Positions 27,757-35,669 of a stretch of 64,000 nucleotides of DNA are shown here, piece by piece; position 1 is the first letter of the stretch, and each line of letters starts with the position of its first letter. A program made the position numbers and the translations under genes. Source of the DNA: Shimia sp. CNT1-13L.2 (lineage in GTDB: Bacteria; Pseudomonadota; Alphaproteobacteria; Rhodobacterales; Rhodobacteraceae); the NCBI RefSeq assembly GCF_024331145.1, contig NZ_JANDJO010000009.1:1-64000 (forward strand). The letters run 5' to 3'. The notes beneath the pieces were generated by a model. That model ran no database searches. It saw only the letters and a list, made by a program, of their open reading frames with translations, and had not been told where the DNA came from.

Positions 27757-28038
27757 ATGATCTACGCCTACGCGAAACTCACCGTCACCAACCCCGACTC
27801 CCTTGCCAAATACCGCGAGGTCGCCGGCCCCGCCCTCGCCCGTCACGGCGGCAAGGTCGAACAGGCCAGCGCCAACAGCATGGGCATTGACGGCACCCCC
27901 GATGTGCCCGACGTCGCCGCCATCCTGTCCTTCCCCGACAAGGACAGCGCGCTGGGGTGGATCAACGATCCCGAGCTGGCCGACGTCCACGCCCTGCGCC
28001 GTGAGGCTGGCGGCTCGGATATCGTGCTTTTGGGGTGA
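27757..28038 (+). CDS. DUF1330 domain-containing protein
   Basis: A 93-residue dimeric alpha-beta barrel protein of the DUF1330 type; it starts MIYAYAKLTV and has a helix with SLAKYREVAGPALARHGG. It is preceded by AAAGGACCATCCC. The divergent LysR gene is the likely controller. Function is unknown. Confidence 0.8.
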   Translation: MIYAYAKLTVTNPDSLAKYREVAGPALARHGGKVEQASANSMGIDGTPDVPDVAAILSFPDKDSALGWINDPELADVHALRREAGGSDIVLLG

Positions 28039-28096
28039 ATTAGTCTCGCATTCAGTCTCTATTGCACCCGGATTCGCGGTGCAATAGAGTCACCCC

Positions 28097-28345
28097 ATGC
28101 CTGTTTGCATTCTCTATCGACGCAGCCGCGCGGCCCGCCCGCGTTACTACCGCGTCGAGATCGCCTTCAACCTCTTCAACGAAGTCTCCGTTCTGCGCGA
28201 ATGGGGTATTTCCGGCGGCAAACCGGTGTCGCGCATCGACCTCTTCGGCAACCTGCTCGATGCCTCACGGGCCGCCGACCGGTTCCGCAACCGCGCCCTG
28301 CGCCGCGGCTACAGCCGCAGCGACCGCGCATTGGTCAGTTCGTAA
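28097..28345 (+). CDS. WGR domain-containing protein
   Basis: An 82-residue protein made of little more than a WGR domain: [15 protein letters not shown] (WGI for the WGR triad) and a final [11 protein letters not shown]. The domain is known from PARPs and MolR-type proteins, where it is thought to bind nucleic acids or contact a partner. It is very basic. The last 11 bases overlap the amidohydrolase gene on the opposite strand. Confidence 0.85.
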   Translation: MPVCILYRRSRAARPRYYRVEIAFNLFNEVSVLREWGISGGKPVSRIDLFGNLLDASRAADRFRNRALRRGYSRSDRALVSS

Positions 28346-29534
28346 GCCGCGCCACAGCGCCAGCCAGAACCTCCAGCCCCGTCACCAGATCGGCCTCGTC
28401 CGTGTCCTCGGCAAAGGCATGGCTGATGCCGTTGATCGACGGCACGAACAGCATCGCCACCGGCATGTGCCGCGCCACGTTGGTGGCATCATGCAGCGCC
28501 CCCGAAGGCATCTCGCGCCACCGCCCCGCGGCCAGCCGCTCGGCGCTCTCGGCCAAAGCCCCGCGCAGCCGGTCATCCATCGCCACCGGCTCCAGCCCCA
28601 GCATCGGCCCGAAACTCAAATCCAGCCCCCGCGCCCCGGCAACTTCCTCGGCAAGGCTGCGAATGATCCCCTCCATCTCCTGCAAGCGCGCCACCTCGGC
28701 GTCGCGCCATTGCATCGAGAAGGTCACCTTGCCCGGCACGATCGACGAGGCATTCGGATGCACGTTCACATGACCAATGGTCCAGACCGTCTCCGGCGTA
28801 ACCACCCCAGCAAGTGCCGCATTCAACCGCGTGGCAAACTCCACCATCCCCTGAACCGCGTCCCGGCGCAGGTGCATCGGTGTGGTGCCCGCGTGATTCT
28901 GCTCGCCCTCAAGGGTGATCCGCATGTCGCGAATACCCACGATGTCGGTGACCACGCCAATCATCTCGCCCGCCTGATCCAGCCAGGGACCCTGCTCGAT
29001 ATGCATCTCGATAAAACCGGTGAACCGGCCCGGATCCACAAAATCCCCGGCCATATCAGCCATGGAGGCCCGCGCCTCGACGAATCGCACCCCGTTACGA
29101 TCGGTCAGCGCGTCCGCCGTCTCGAGCGGCAGGACGCCGCCCCAGATCGCGCTGCCCGTGGTCACGCCAAACCGGCCTTCCTCGTCCTGGAACGAGACCA
29201 CCGACACCGCCGGCCCACCGGCCTCCTGCGCCGCACGGGCGATCTCGAGCGCCGCAATCACCCCAAGCGCCCCGTCCAGCCACCCGCCTTCCGGCTGGCT
29301 GTCACTATGCGATCCCAACAACAAAGACGGCCCCTCGGCCAATCCCCAGATTGACCCCACCGGATCCACATGCACCGACAGTCCCGCCGCCCGCATCCGG
29401 TCCATCAACCACCGTCGCGCCGCCACATCCGGCTCGGAAAACGCCGGCCGCACCACGCCCTTGCCCTCACCAGACGCCCCGAACTGCCGCAAGCCATGCA
29501 AGTCCTCAAGAAACCGCGCCGAATCCACTTTCAT
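28335..29534 (-). CDS. Zn-dependent M20 amidohydrolase (allantoate/N-carbamoyl amino acid type)
   Basis: A 399-residue enzyme of the hydantoinase/carbamoylase branch of peptidase family M20. Metal-binding residues lie in [31 protein letters not shown] and the late GALHDA; the branch needs two metals. Substrates in the family include N-carbamoyl-amino acids, allantoate and ureidoglycolate, and the sequence alone does not settle which. The ATG at 29534 is preferred, with GAGAGGG upstream; a GTG six bases before is possible. It stands alone. Confidence 0.88.
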   Translation of the reverse strand: MKVDSARFLEDLHGLRQFGASGEGKGVVRPAFSEPDVAARRWLMDRMRAAGLSVHVDPVGSIWGLAEGPSLLLGSHSDSQPEGGWLDGALGVIAALEIARAAQEAGGPAVSVVSFQDEEGRFGVTTGSAIWGGVLPLETADALTDRNGVRFVEARASMADMAGDFVDPGRFTGFIEMHIEQGPWLDQAGEMIGVVTDIVGIRDMRITLEGEQNHAGTTPMHLRRDAVQGMVEFATRLNAALAGVVTPETVWTIGHVNVHPNASSIVPGKVTFSMQWRDAEVARLQEMEGIIRSLAEEVAGARGLDLSFGPMLGLEPVAMDDRLRGALAESAERLAAGRWREMPSGALHDATNVARHMPVAMLFVPSINGISHAFAEDTDEADLVTGLEVLAGAVARLTN

Positions 29535-29547
29535 GACCACACCCTCT

Positions 29548-29587
29548 CTTCAATGCACCCCAAAATACTCCCGCCGGAGGCACCCGC
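29548..29587 (-). repeat. Interspersed intergenic repeat (second copy)
   Basis: Minus-strand core GCCTCCGGCGGGAGTATTT followed by GGGGTGCATTGAAG, nearly identical to 9133-9170. It sits just upstream of the amidohydrolase start and 21 bases past the HNH gene's stop. Confidence 0.7.
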
Positions 29588-29608
29588 AATCTCCGTAACA
29601 GTCGTGAC

Positions 29609-30532
29609 TTAAGCTGCAGCTCCGAAAATATTCTCTCTATGGTATTTTAGAAACTCTGGGTGAGGATGATGCCGAGGGTTTCTAGGTAGAAACAACTTGC
29701 CGCCAGGAGCGATTAGCCGGCCTCGAACTTCAGACGAAACTTTGTTTTCGGAAACCAAAATCTCGAAGTTCTCCCCTACTGAAATGAGACCTCTGTCAAA
29801 CATCCAATGGACAGTTCCTGAGAGCGCCAAACCGTTTATGACTATGTCGGGACCCTTGTCTTTGACTGGTCTGATATGCGCGGCCTGAACTTCAGCGCGA
29901 CCACCTCCGTTCCTCAAGTCCAGACCGGATATTGCACAGCGTCCTTGATATGCGGCTTTGACCGCTCGGGCGAACGACTGGTCTCGCGCCGGCCGGGACG
30001 TCAAAACTTCCTTTCGAAACTCTTGCAATAGCGGGCCGACAAACGGCGCCTGACCATCCGCGAAACCAGTGGAGCCTTGGGCATCAAACATTGCCTCGCG
30101 CGGTAATGCGTTCGGCCCTTCCAGTGGCTTCAAGCCCGCACTCACAATGGATGAAAACTCATCAAATGATATGCGACGAACCGCTGAAACGCTCGCTCCA
30201 CCGGACATTGCAGAGCCGTCATGACCTCTTAGACTGTGCTCATAGGCCAGCCCAAATGGATTGTTGCGTGGTACTGTTTGTTCAAATTCCCACTGGGTGC
30301 CTTCTTCAAAGACTGCAAAATAGTGGTTCGGCTTCGAAGGATCTTCGACAATCGCGTCAATCTTTACAACTGACGTGTAACCAAGAGCACCCTTTTTTCC
30401 TTCATAGATAATAACCCAATCACCTAGGCATTCTTCAACGCGACGAAGGTAAATCTTGGGAAAGTGGTAGGCGATGCCAGGGCGATCGTCGTAAATCGAA
30501 ATTGGGTTTTGAATGAAAACTGAATTGGCCAT
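29609..30532 (-). CDS. HNH endonuclease with PUA-like N-terminal domain
   Basis: A 307-residue protein. The first ~110 residues contain a conserved IYDDRPG..YHFPKIYLRRVE..GDWVIIYE pattern typical of the PUA/EVE-like modules that precede HNH domains in putative modification-dependent restriction enzymes. The C-terminal part has CAISGLDL, the AAHIRPV (first His) motif, ING and TVHWMFDRGLISV, matching HNH_2. The gene is clearly AT-richer than its neighbours, suggesting horizontal acquisition. It has no clear ribosome binding site, and its ATG lies inside a perfect hairpin. A role in cutting modified or foreign DNA is inferred, not shown. Confidence 0.85.
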   Translation of the reverse strand: MANSVFIQNPISIYDDRPGIAYHFPKIYLRRVEECLGDWVIIYEGKKGALGYTSVVKIDAIVEDPSKPNHYFAVFEEGTQWEFEQTVPRNNPFGLAYEHSLRGHDGSAMSGGASVSAVRRISFDEFSSIVSAGLKPLEGPNALPREAMFDAQGSTGFADGQAPFVGPLLQEFRKEVLTSRPARDQSFARAVKAAYQGRCAISGLDLRNGGGRAEVQAAHIRPVKDKGPDIVINGLALSGTVHWMFDRGLISVGENFEILVSENKVSSEVRGRLIAPGGKLFLPRNPRHHPHPEFLKYHRENIFGAAA

Positions 30533-30554
30533 AGGGCGATAGAACGCCCTATGG
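30529..30554. promoter_or_regulatory. Perfect 10-bp hairpin over the HNH start codon
   Basis: CCATAGGGCG and CGCCCTATGG form a perfect inverted repeat around a six-base loop ATAGAA. On the minus strand it covers the ATG of the HNH gene. It lies 17 bases past the formate dehydrogenase stop and has only a weak T-run, so it may terminate, hide the start codon, or both. Confidence 0.55.
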
Positions 30555-30571
30555 CTATGATTTTCAAGAGC

Positions 30572-33346
30572 TTATTCCGCCGCGATCTGGCCCTCGATCT
30601 TCTCGACCTTCACTGCCGAGAACTTGAACTCGGGGATTTTGCCGTAGGGGTCCAGCGCCGGGTTGGTCAGGATGTTGGCGGCCGCTTCCACATAGGCAAA
30701 CGGCACGAACACCATGTCCTCGGCAATCGCGCGGTCGGCGCGCGCCATGATCTCGATTGAGCCACGGCGGGTCGACAGGCGGATCATCTCGCCCGGCTCG
30801 ATCCCCATCAGCTTGAGCGTGCGCGGGTTCAGCGAACAGTTCGCTTCCGGCTCGACCGCATCCAGCACCTTCGAGCGGCGGGTCATCGACCCGGTGTGCC
30901 AGTGTTCCAGCTGACGCCCGGTGGTCATGATCATCGGGAACTCTGCGTCCGGCGCCTCATCCGGCGGGATCACCGAAGCCGGGGTAAAGCGGGCACGGCC
31001 CTCGGGACGCGGGAAGCCATCACCGAACACGATCGCCTGACCGGGGTCGGTCTCGTGCAGCGACGGATAGGTGATGGTCTCGGTCTTGAGACGCTCCCAG
31101 GTGATGTTGTCGAGCGACTTCATGGTCTTCTTCATCTCGTCAAAGACCTGGCTCACATCGGTGTAATCCCAGTTCAGACCAATGCGCTGCGCCAGTTCGA
31201 CCGTGATCGACCAGTCCTCGCGCGCCTCACCCGGAGGCGTCACCGCGGGGCGCACCCGCTGCACTTGGCGGTTGGTGTTCGACACGGTGCCGTTCTTTTC
31301 ATACAGCGCCGAGGCCGGCAGGATGATATCGGCATAGTTCGCCGTTTCGGTCAGGAAGATGTCCTGCACGATCATCAGCTCAAGCTTGGCAAAGGCATCC
31401 CGCGCGTGATCGGCGTCCGGGTCCGACATCGCCGGGTTCTCACCCTGGATGTACATGCCCTTGATGTTGCCGGCATAGGCCTGGTCCACGATCTCGGTCA
31501 CGGTCAGGCCCTTCTCGTTCGAGAAGTCCTCCGACTCCCAGACCTGCGTGAACTTTTCGCGCACCTCGTCCGAGGTCACGGTTTGATAGTCCGGCAGGAA
31601 CATCGGGATAAGGCCCGCGTCAGAGGCGCCCTGTACGTTGTTCTGGCCGCGCAGCGGGTGCAGACCTGCCCCCGGCTTGCCGACGTTACCGGTCATCAGC
31701 GCCAGCGAGATCAGGCAACGCGAGTTGTCGGTACCGTGGATGTGTTGCGACACGCCCATGCCCCAGAAAATCAGGCCTGCCTTGCCACCGGCAAAGGTGC
31801 GCGCCACGCGGCGCAGCTGCTCGGGGCTGACGCCGCAGATTTCCGACATCTTCTCCGGGGTGAACTGCTTCAGGTGCTCTTTCTCGGCGTCCCAGTTCTC
31901 GGTCCAGCGGTGGATATACTGGCTGTCGTAGAGTTCTTCCTCGACGATCACGTTCATGATCGCGTTCAGCATCGACACATCGGCACCGGGACGGAACTGA
32001 ACCATCTCGGTTGCAAAACGACGCAGGCCCACACCGCGCGGATCCATCACGATCAGCTTGCCGCCACGCTTGGTGAACTGCTTGAAGTAGGTCGCGGCAA
32101 CCGGGTGGTTCTCGATCGGGTTAGACCCGATCACGATGGCCACGTCGGCGTTTTCGATTTCGTTGAAGGTCGCGGTCACGGCGCCCGAACCCACGTTCTC
32201 AATCAGCGCCGCCACCGAAGAGGCGTGGCACAGGCGGGTGCAGTGGTCGACGTTGTTGTGCTTGAACCCCTGGCGGATGAACTTCTGGAAGAGATAGGCC
32301 TCTTCGTTGGTGCATTTCGCCGAGCCAAAGCCCGCCACCGAACGCGGATCTTCCGCGCGCAGTTTCATCAGGCCCTTGGCAGCCAGATCCATCGCCTCTT
32401 CCCAGGATGCTTCGCGGAAGTGGGTCGACAGGTTGCCCGGATCGACGTTCAGGCCCTTGGCCGGTGCGTCTTCGCGACGGATCAGAGGCTTGGTAAGACG
32501 GTGGGGGTGGTGGATATAGTCAAACCCGAAACGGCCTTTGACACAGAGGCGGCCTTCGTTCGCCGGGCCGTTGATGCCCTCGACATATTTGACCTTGCCG
32601 TCCTTCACCTTGAGCGACACCTTGCAGCCCACACCGCAGAACGGGCAGACGCTTTCGGTTTCGCTGTCGTAATCCTTGCTGTCGCCAACCTGGGCGTCAT
32701 CCACAACCGTGGCAGGCATCAGCGCGCCGGTCGGGCAGGCCTGAACGCACTCGCCACAGGCCACACAGGTCGACTGGCCCATCGGGTCCATGATGTCGAA
32801 AGTCGGATAGGCATCATGGCCACGGCCGGCCATGCCGATCACGTCGTTCACCTGCACTTCGCGGCAGGCCCGCACGCAGAGACCACAGGAAATACAGGCA
32901 TCCAGGTTCACGCGCATCGCGACGTGGCTGTCATCCAACAGCGGGATACGGCCCTCTTCCAGCTTCGGAAAACGGCTTTCCTCGACACCGTTCAGCTCGG
33001 CCATCTCCCAAAGGTGGCTAGACTTGTCGTGCGCCTCTGCCTTCTCGGGCTGGTCCGCCACAAGCATTTCCATGACCATCTTGCGGGCACTGGTGGCGCG
33101 GGCGTTGTTGGTGGTGACCACCATGCCCTCTTGCGGCTCGCGGATACAGGAGGCGGCAAGGGTACGTTCGCCCTCGATCTCGACCATACAGGCGCGGCAG
33201 TTGCCGTCAGGGCGATAGCCCGGTGCCGGTTTGTGGCAGAGATGCGGAATGACCAGACCACGGCCGTTGGCGACTTCCCAGATGGTCTCTCCGGGCTTGG
33301 CTTCGACGGTTTCACCGTCCAGCGTGAATTTGATGGTTTCGGACAT
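30572..33346 (-). CDS. Formate dehydrogenase alpha subunit (FdsA/FdhA-type, molybdenum)
   Basis: A 924-residue molybdopterin enzyme. Order: N-terminal 2Fe-2S domain (Cys in CHKPAP, NCRACM, AASC), a further 4Fe-4S region, two ferredoxin-type clusters (CISCGLCVRACR, CVACGECVQACPTG), the 4Fe-4S/MGD entry CPFCGVGC, and the active site DHCTRLCHASSV, with Cys rather than selenocysteine. This is the NAD-dependent soluble formate dehydrogenase type, which oxidises formate to CO2 and usually needs FdsB and FdsG partners. None is in the window. The start at 33346 follows GGAGACACGC. Divergent from a phosphatase gene. Confidence 0.93.
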   Translation of the reverse strand: MSETIKFTLDGETVEAKPGETIWEVANGRGLVIPHLCHKPAPGYRPDGNCRACMVEIEGERTLAASCIREPQEGMVVTTNNARATSARKMVMEMLVADQPEKAEAHDKSSHLWEMAELNGVEESRFPKLEEGRIPLLDDSHVAMRVNLDACISCGLCVRACREVQVNDVIGMAGRGHDAYPTFDIMDPMGQSTCVACGECVQACPTGALMPATVVDDAQVGDSKDYDSETESVCPFCGVGCKVSLKVKDGKVKYVEGINGPANEGRLCVKGRFGFDYIHHPHRLTKPLIRREDAPAKGLNVDPGNLSTHFREASWEEAMDLAAKGLMKLRAEDPRSVAGFGSAKCTNEEAYLFQKFIRQGFKHNNVDHCTRLCHASSVAALIENVGSGAVTATFNEIENADVAIVIGSNPIENHPVAATYFKQFTKRGGKLIVMDPRGVGLRRFATEMVQFRPGADVSMLNAIMNVIVEEELYDSQYIHRWTENWDAEKEHLKQFTPEKMSEICGVSPEQLRRVARTFAGGKAGLIFWGMGVSQHIHGTDNSRCLISLALMTGNVGKPGAGLHPLRGQNNVQGASDAGLIPMFLPDYQTVTSDEVREKFTQVWESEDFSNEKGLTVTEIVDQAYAGNIKGMYIQGENPAMSDPDADHARDAFAKLELMIVQDIFLTETANYADIILPASALYEKNGTVSNTNRQVQRVRPAVTPPGEAREDWSITVELAQRIGLNWDYTDVSQVFDEMKKTMKSLDNITWERLKTETITYPSLHETDPGQAIVFGDGFPRPEGRARFTPASVIPPDEAPDAEFPMIMTTGRQLEHWHTGSMTRRSKVLDAVEPEANCSLNPRTLKLMGIEPGEMIRLSTRRGSIEIMARADRAIAEDMVFVPFAYVEAAANILTNPALDPYGKIPEFKFSAVKVEKIEGQIAAE

Positions 33347-33554
33347 GCGTGTCTCCATGGATTCCGCGCCACCATACCCCAGCGTCGCGCTTGGGCGAGT
33401 CGCTCAATCCGACAGGCCGGGGTATATTTGCGCCAAGCGGCACACCTTTGCACACCGGAAATTCCGATGCGTCACGCGGCACTTGGCGGCGCATTTGCCC
33501 TTTCCGCGCGTCGCCCGCTGGCTTAGGCAAGGGGCATAGTCAAAGGATATCCCG

Positions 33555-34214
33555 ATGCCCCACATTACACTCGTTCGCCACGGTCAGGCCAACACCGATG
33601 CCCGCGATGAAATCTCCTATGACCGCCTGTCCGACCTCGGCCATCAACAGGCGCGCTGGTTGGGGGCGCATATGGAGGCCACGGGGGACCGGTTTCAACG
33701 TGTGTATTGCGGCACGCTGACCCGCCATATTGAGACCGCCATCAGCATGGGGGCCGAGGCCCACGCGACCATCGTGCGCGACGAACGTCTCAATGAATTC
33801 ACCTACTTCACCCTGTCCCAGCTGATGGAAGAACAGCACGGCCTGTCGGTCCCGTCCGAGCGCGAGGGCTTTGTCGAACACCTGCCAACCGTGCTTGGGG
33901 CATGGGAGCGTGGAGAGATCGAGGGCGCGCCGGAAACCTATGCCCAGTTCGAATCGCGGGTCCGCGATGTCATGGCCGAAATCGCCGCCGGTCAGGGCCG
34001 CGCACTGGTGGTCACGTCAGGGGGCCTGATCGGCATGGTCCTGCGCCAGACCCTGTCTCTTGATGTGCAGGGCTGGGCCAAGATGTGCCTCGCGATCATG
34101 AACACCTCGGTGCATCGCTGGCAGATGGTGCTGGAACAACCGCTGCTGGTTCAATTCAACGGCGTTGCCCACCTCGAAGCGCCGGATCGCCAATACGCCC
34201 AGACCCACCTCTGA
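33555..34214 (+). CDS. Histidine phosphatase family protein
   Basis: A 219-residue protein of the phosphoglycerate-mutase-like superfamily. The catalytic His is in LVRHGQANTD at residues 6-15, with a later SGGLIGMVL. True glycolytic mutases have extra conserved features that are missing here, so a phosphatase on a small molecule or protein is more likely. The ATG follows AAAGGATATCCCG. Confidence 0.88.
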   Translation: MPHITLVRHGQANTDARDEISYDRLSDLGHQQARWLGAHMEATGDRFQRVYCGTLTRHIETAISMGAEAHATIVRDERLNEFTYFTLSQLMEEQHGLSVPSEREGFVEHLPTVLGAWERGEIEGAPETYAQFESRVRDVMAEIAAGQGRALVVTSGGLIGMVLRQTLSLDVQGWAKMCLAIMNTSVHRWQMVLEQPLLVQFNGVAHLEAPDRQYAQTHL

Positions 34215-34229
34215 GCCGCAGGCACCAAA

Positions 34230-34263
34230 GGGCAAACCCCGTCAGGGGGTCTGCCCGTGTCTT
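34230..34263 (+). terminator. Imperfect hairpin, possible terminator
   Basis: GGGCAAACCCC and GGGGTCTGCCC pair with one mismatch around a short loop, then a weak T-rich tail (GTGTCTTTC). It lies between the convergent phosphatase and zinc-finger genes. Confidence 0.4.
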
Positions 34264-34288
34264 TCAGATGTGCCGCTATAGGGCCGGA

Positions 34289-34471
34289 TCAGGCCGCCTT
34301 GTCGGCAAAATCGCGATGGATGTATTTGCAATCGCAATAGGGGCATTCGACAAACCCCTCTTCGGCGGGGATTTGCAGGTAGACGCGGGGATGGCCAAGC
34401 GCGCCTTCGCCGCCGTCACAGGCCACCTTGTAGCTGTCCACGATCTTGGTTTCGGGCGCTTCAGTCGTCAT
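34289..34471 (-). CDS. zf-CHCC zinc-finger protein
   Basis: A 60-residue protein with the conserved zf-CHCC motif: Cys in VACDGGEGALGHPRVY (Cys then His), and CPYC near the end. The family is ubiquitous in alphaproteobacteria and mitochondria, where a homologue is a subunit associated with complex I. It binds zinc; its free-standing bacterial role is not well defined. Confidence 0.9.
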   Translation of the reverse strand: MTTEAPETKIVDSYKVACDGGEGALGHPRVYLQIPAEEGFVECPYCDCKYIHRDFADKAA

Positions 34472-34568
34472 TGCCTATCGTCCTTCTGATGTCGTTCCGG
34501 TTGTTCATTCGCACCGGTTTCGTTATGCGCGAATATGAGCGATCAAAGCCCCGGGAGCAAGAGCAGCC

Positions 34569-35501
34569 ATGACGCAGAACGCCATCGAGATTCGCGGCCT
34601 GAAAAAGACCTACCGTGGCAGCAAGGGCGAGCCCGAGAAACACGCTCTCAAGGGCATCGACCTTGATATTCCCGCCGGGTCGATCTTTGGCCTGCTTGGC
34701 CCCAATGGTGCCGGAAAATCGACCATGATCAACATCATGGCCGGCCTTGTCACCAAAAGCGCGGGCAGCGTGAACATCTGGGGATTCGACCAGGATCAGA
34801 ACCCGCGCCAGTCACGGGCCGCCATCGGCGTCATGCCACAGGAGCTGAACCTCGACCCGTTCTTCTCTCCCCGCGGTGCGCTTGAGGTGCAGGCGGGCCT
34901 TTACGGTGTCCCGAAATCCCAACGCCGCTCTGACGAGATCCTTGAAATGATCGGTCTCTCCGACAAGGCCGAAGCCTATGCCCGTACCCTGTCAGGCGGT
35001 ATGCGTCGTCGCCTGCTTCTGGGCAAGGCGCTGGTCCACCATCCGCAAATCCTCGTACTCGACGAACCCACGGCGGGCGTCGACATCGAATTGCGCCAGA
35101 TGCTCTGGACCAACATCCGCAAGCTGAACCGCGACCGCGGTATGACCATCATCCTCACCACCCACTATCTCGAGGAAGCCGAGGAAATGTGTGACGAGAT
35201 CGCCATCATCAACCACGGCGAACTGGTCGCCCGCGACAGCACCCGCAACCTGCTCGGCCAGATCGACCGCAAGACCATGGTGATCGACCCGATGGACCGC
35301 CCCGAGACCCTGCCCGAGATGGAGGGCCTCAGCGCCTGCCGCCGCGACGATGGCACCCTCGCCTTCAGCTACGAAGCCAGCAAGATCACCGCCGAAGCCG
35401 TGCTCGAAGCCGTCCACAGCGCCGGTATCCGCATCCGCGACGTGAAAACCGAACAGGCCGACCTCGAAGACGTCTTCCTGTCCATTACCTCAAGCCGCTG
35501 A
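34569..35501 (+). CDS. ABC transporter ATP-binding protein, ABC-2 type
   Basis: A 310-residue ATPase. Walker A GPNGAGKST near 45, signature LSGGMRRRLLLGKAL, Walker B ILVLDEPTAG. The C-terminal 70 residues form the regulatory extension common in ABC-2 drug/lipid exporters (e.g. a MVIDPMDRPETL stretch). No permease gene follows or precedes in the window: the downstream space holds a repeat, then genes on the opposite strand. The permease must be elsewhere or missing. Confidence 0.9.
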   Translation: MTQNAIEIRGLKKTYRGSKGEPEKHALKGIDLDIPAGSIFGLLGPNGAGKSTMINIMAGLVTKSAGSVNIWGFDQDQNPRQSRAAIGVMPQELNLDPFFSPRGALEVQAGLYGVPKSQRRSDEILEMIGLSDKAEAYARTLSGGMRRRLLLGKALVHHPQILVLDEPTAGVDIELRQMLWTNIRKLNRDRGMTIILTTHYLEEAEEMCDEIAIINHGELVARDSTRNLLGQIDRKTMVIDPMDRPETLPEMEGLSACRRDDGTLAFSYEASKITAEAVLEAVHSAGIRIRDVKTEQADLEDVFLSITSSR

Positions 35502-35529
35502 CGCAAGAGCAGGTTTGCCTGGCTTTTCC

Positions 35530-35620
35530 ACCTGCCCATAGGGCAGCGACTGCCTGGGCGGGCGCGAATGCGCCTGCCGGGGGGCAGGCAGGAGCGGCCC
35601 GGCGGTGCCGCCGGGCGTTT
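35530..35620 (+). repeat. Structured intergenic repeat, copy B
   Basis: The second copy of the element at 5096-5193, again just after a plus-strand stop. Hairpins: CTGCCCATAGGGCAG, GGCGCGAATGCGCC, GCCTGCCGGGGGGCAGGC, CCCGGCGGTGCCGCCGGG. Core GCCTGGGYGGGCGC plus ATGCGCC is shared. Confidence 0.7.
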
Positions 35621-35669
35621 CCCTATCAGCTCGGTAGATCGGAAAATGATTGCCCGCTTTCCCGCGCGA

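Noticed and set aside
30572..33346. Selenocysteine in formate dehydrogenase
   Set aside because: The active-site position is an ordinary Cys codon in DHCTRLCHASS, with no in-frame TGA.
30896..33526. 876-residue open frame on the plus strand antisense to the formate dehydrogenase gene
   Set aside because: It is the shadow of a GC-rich gene: no binding site, no domain, and the opposite strand has a clear FDH.
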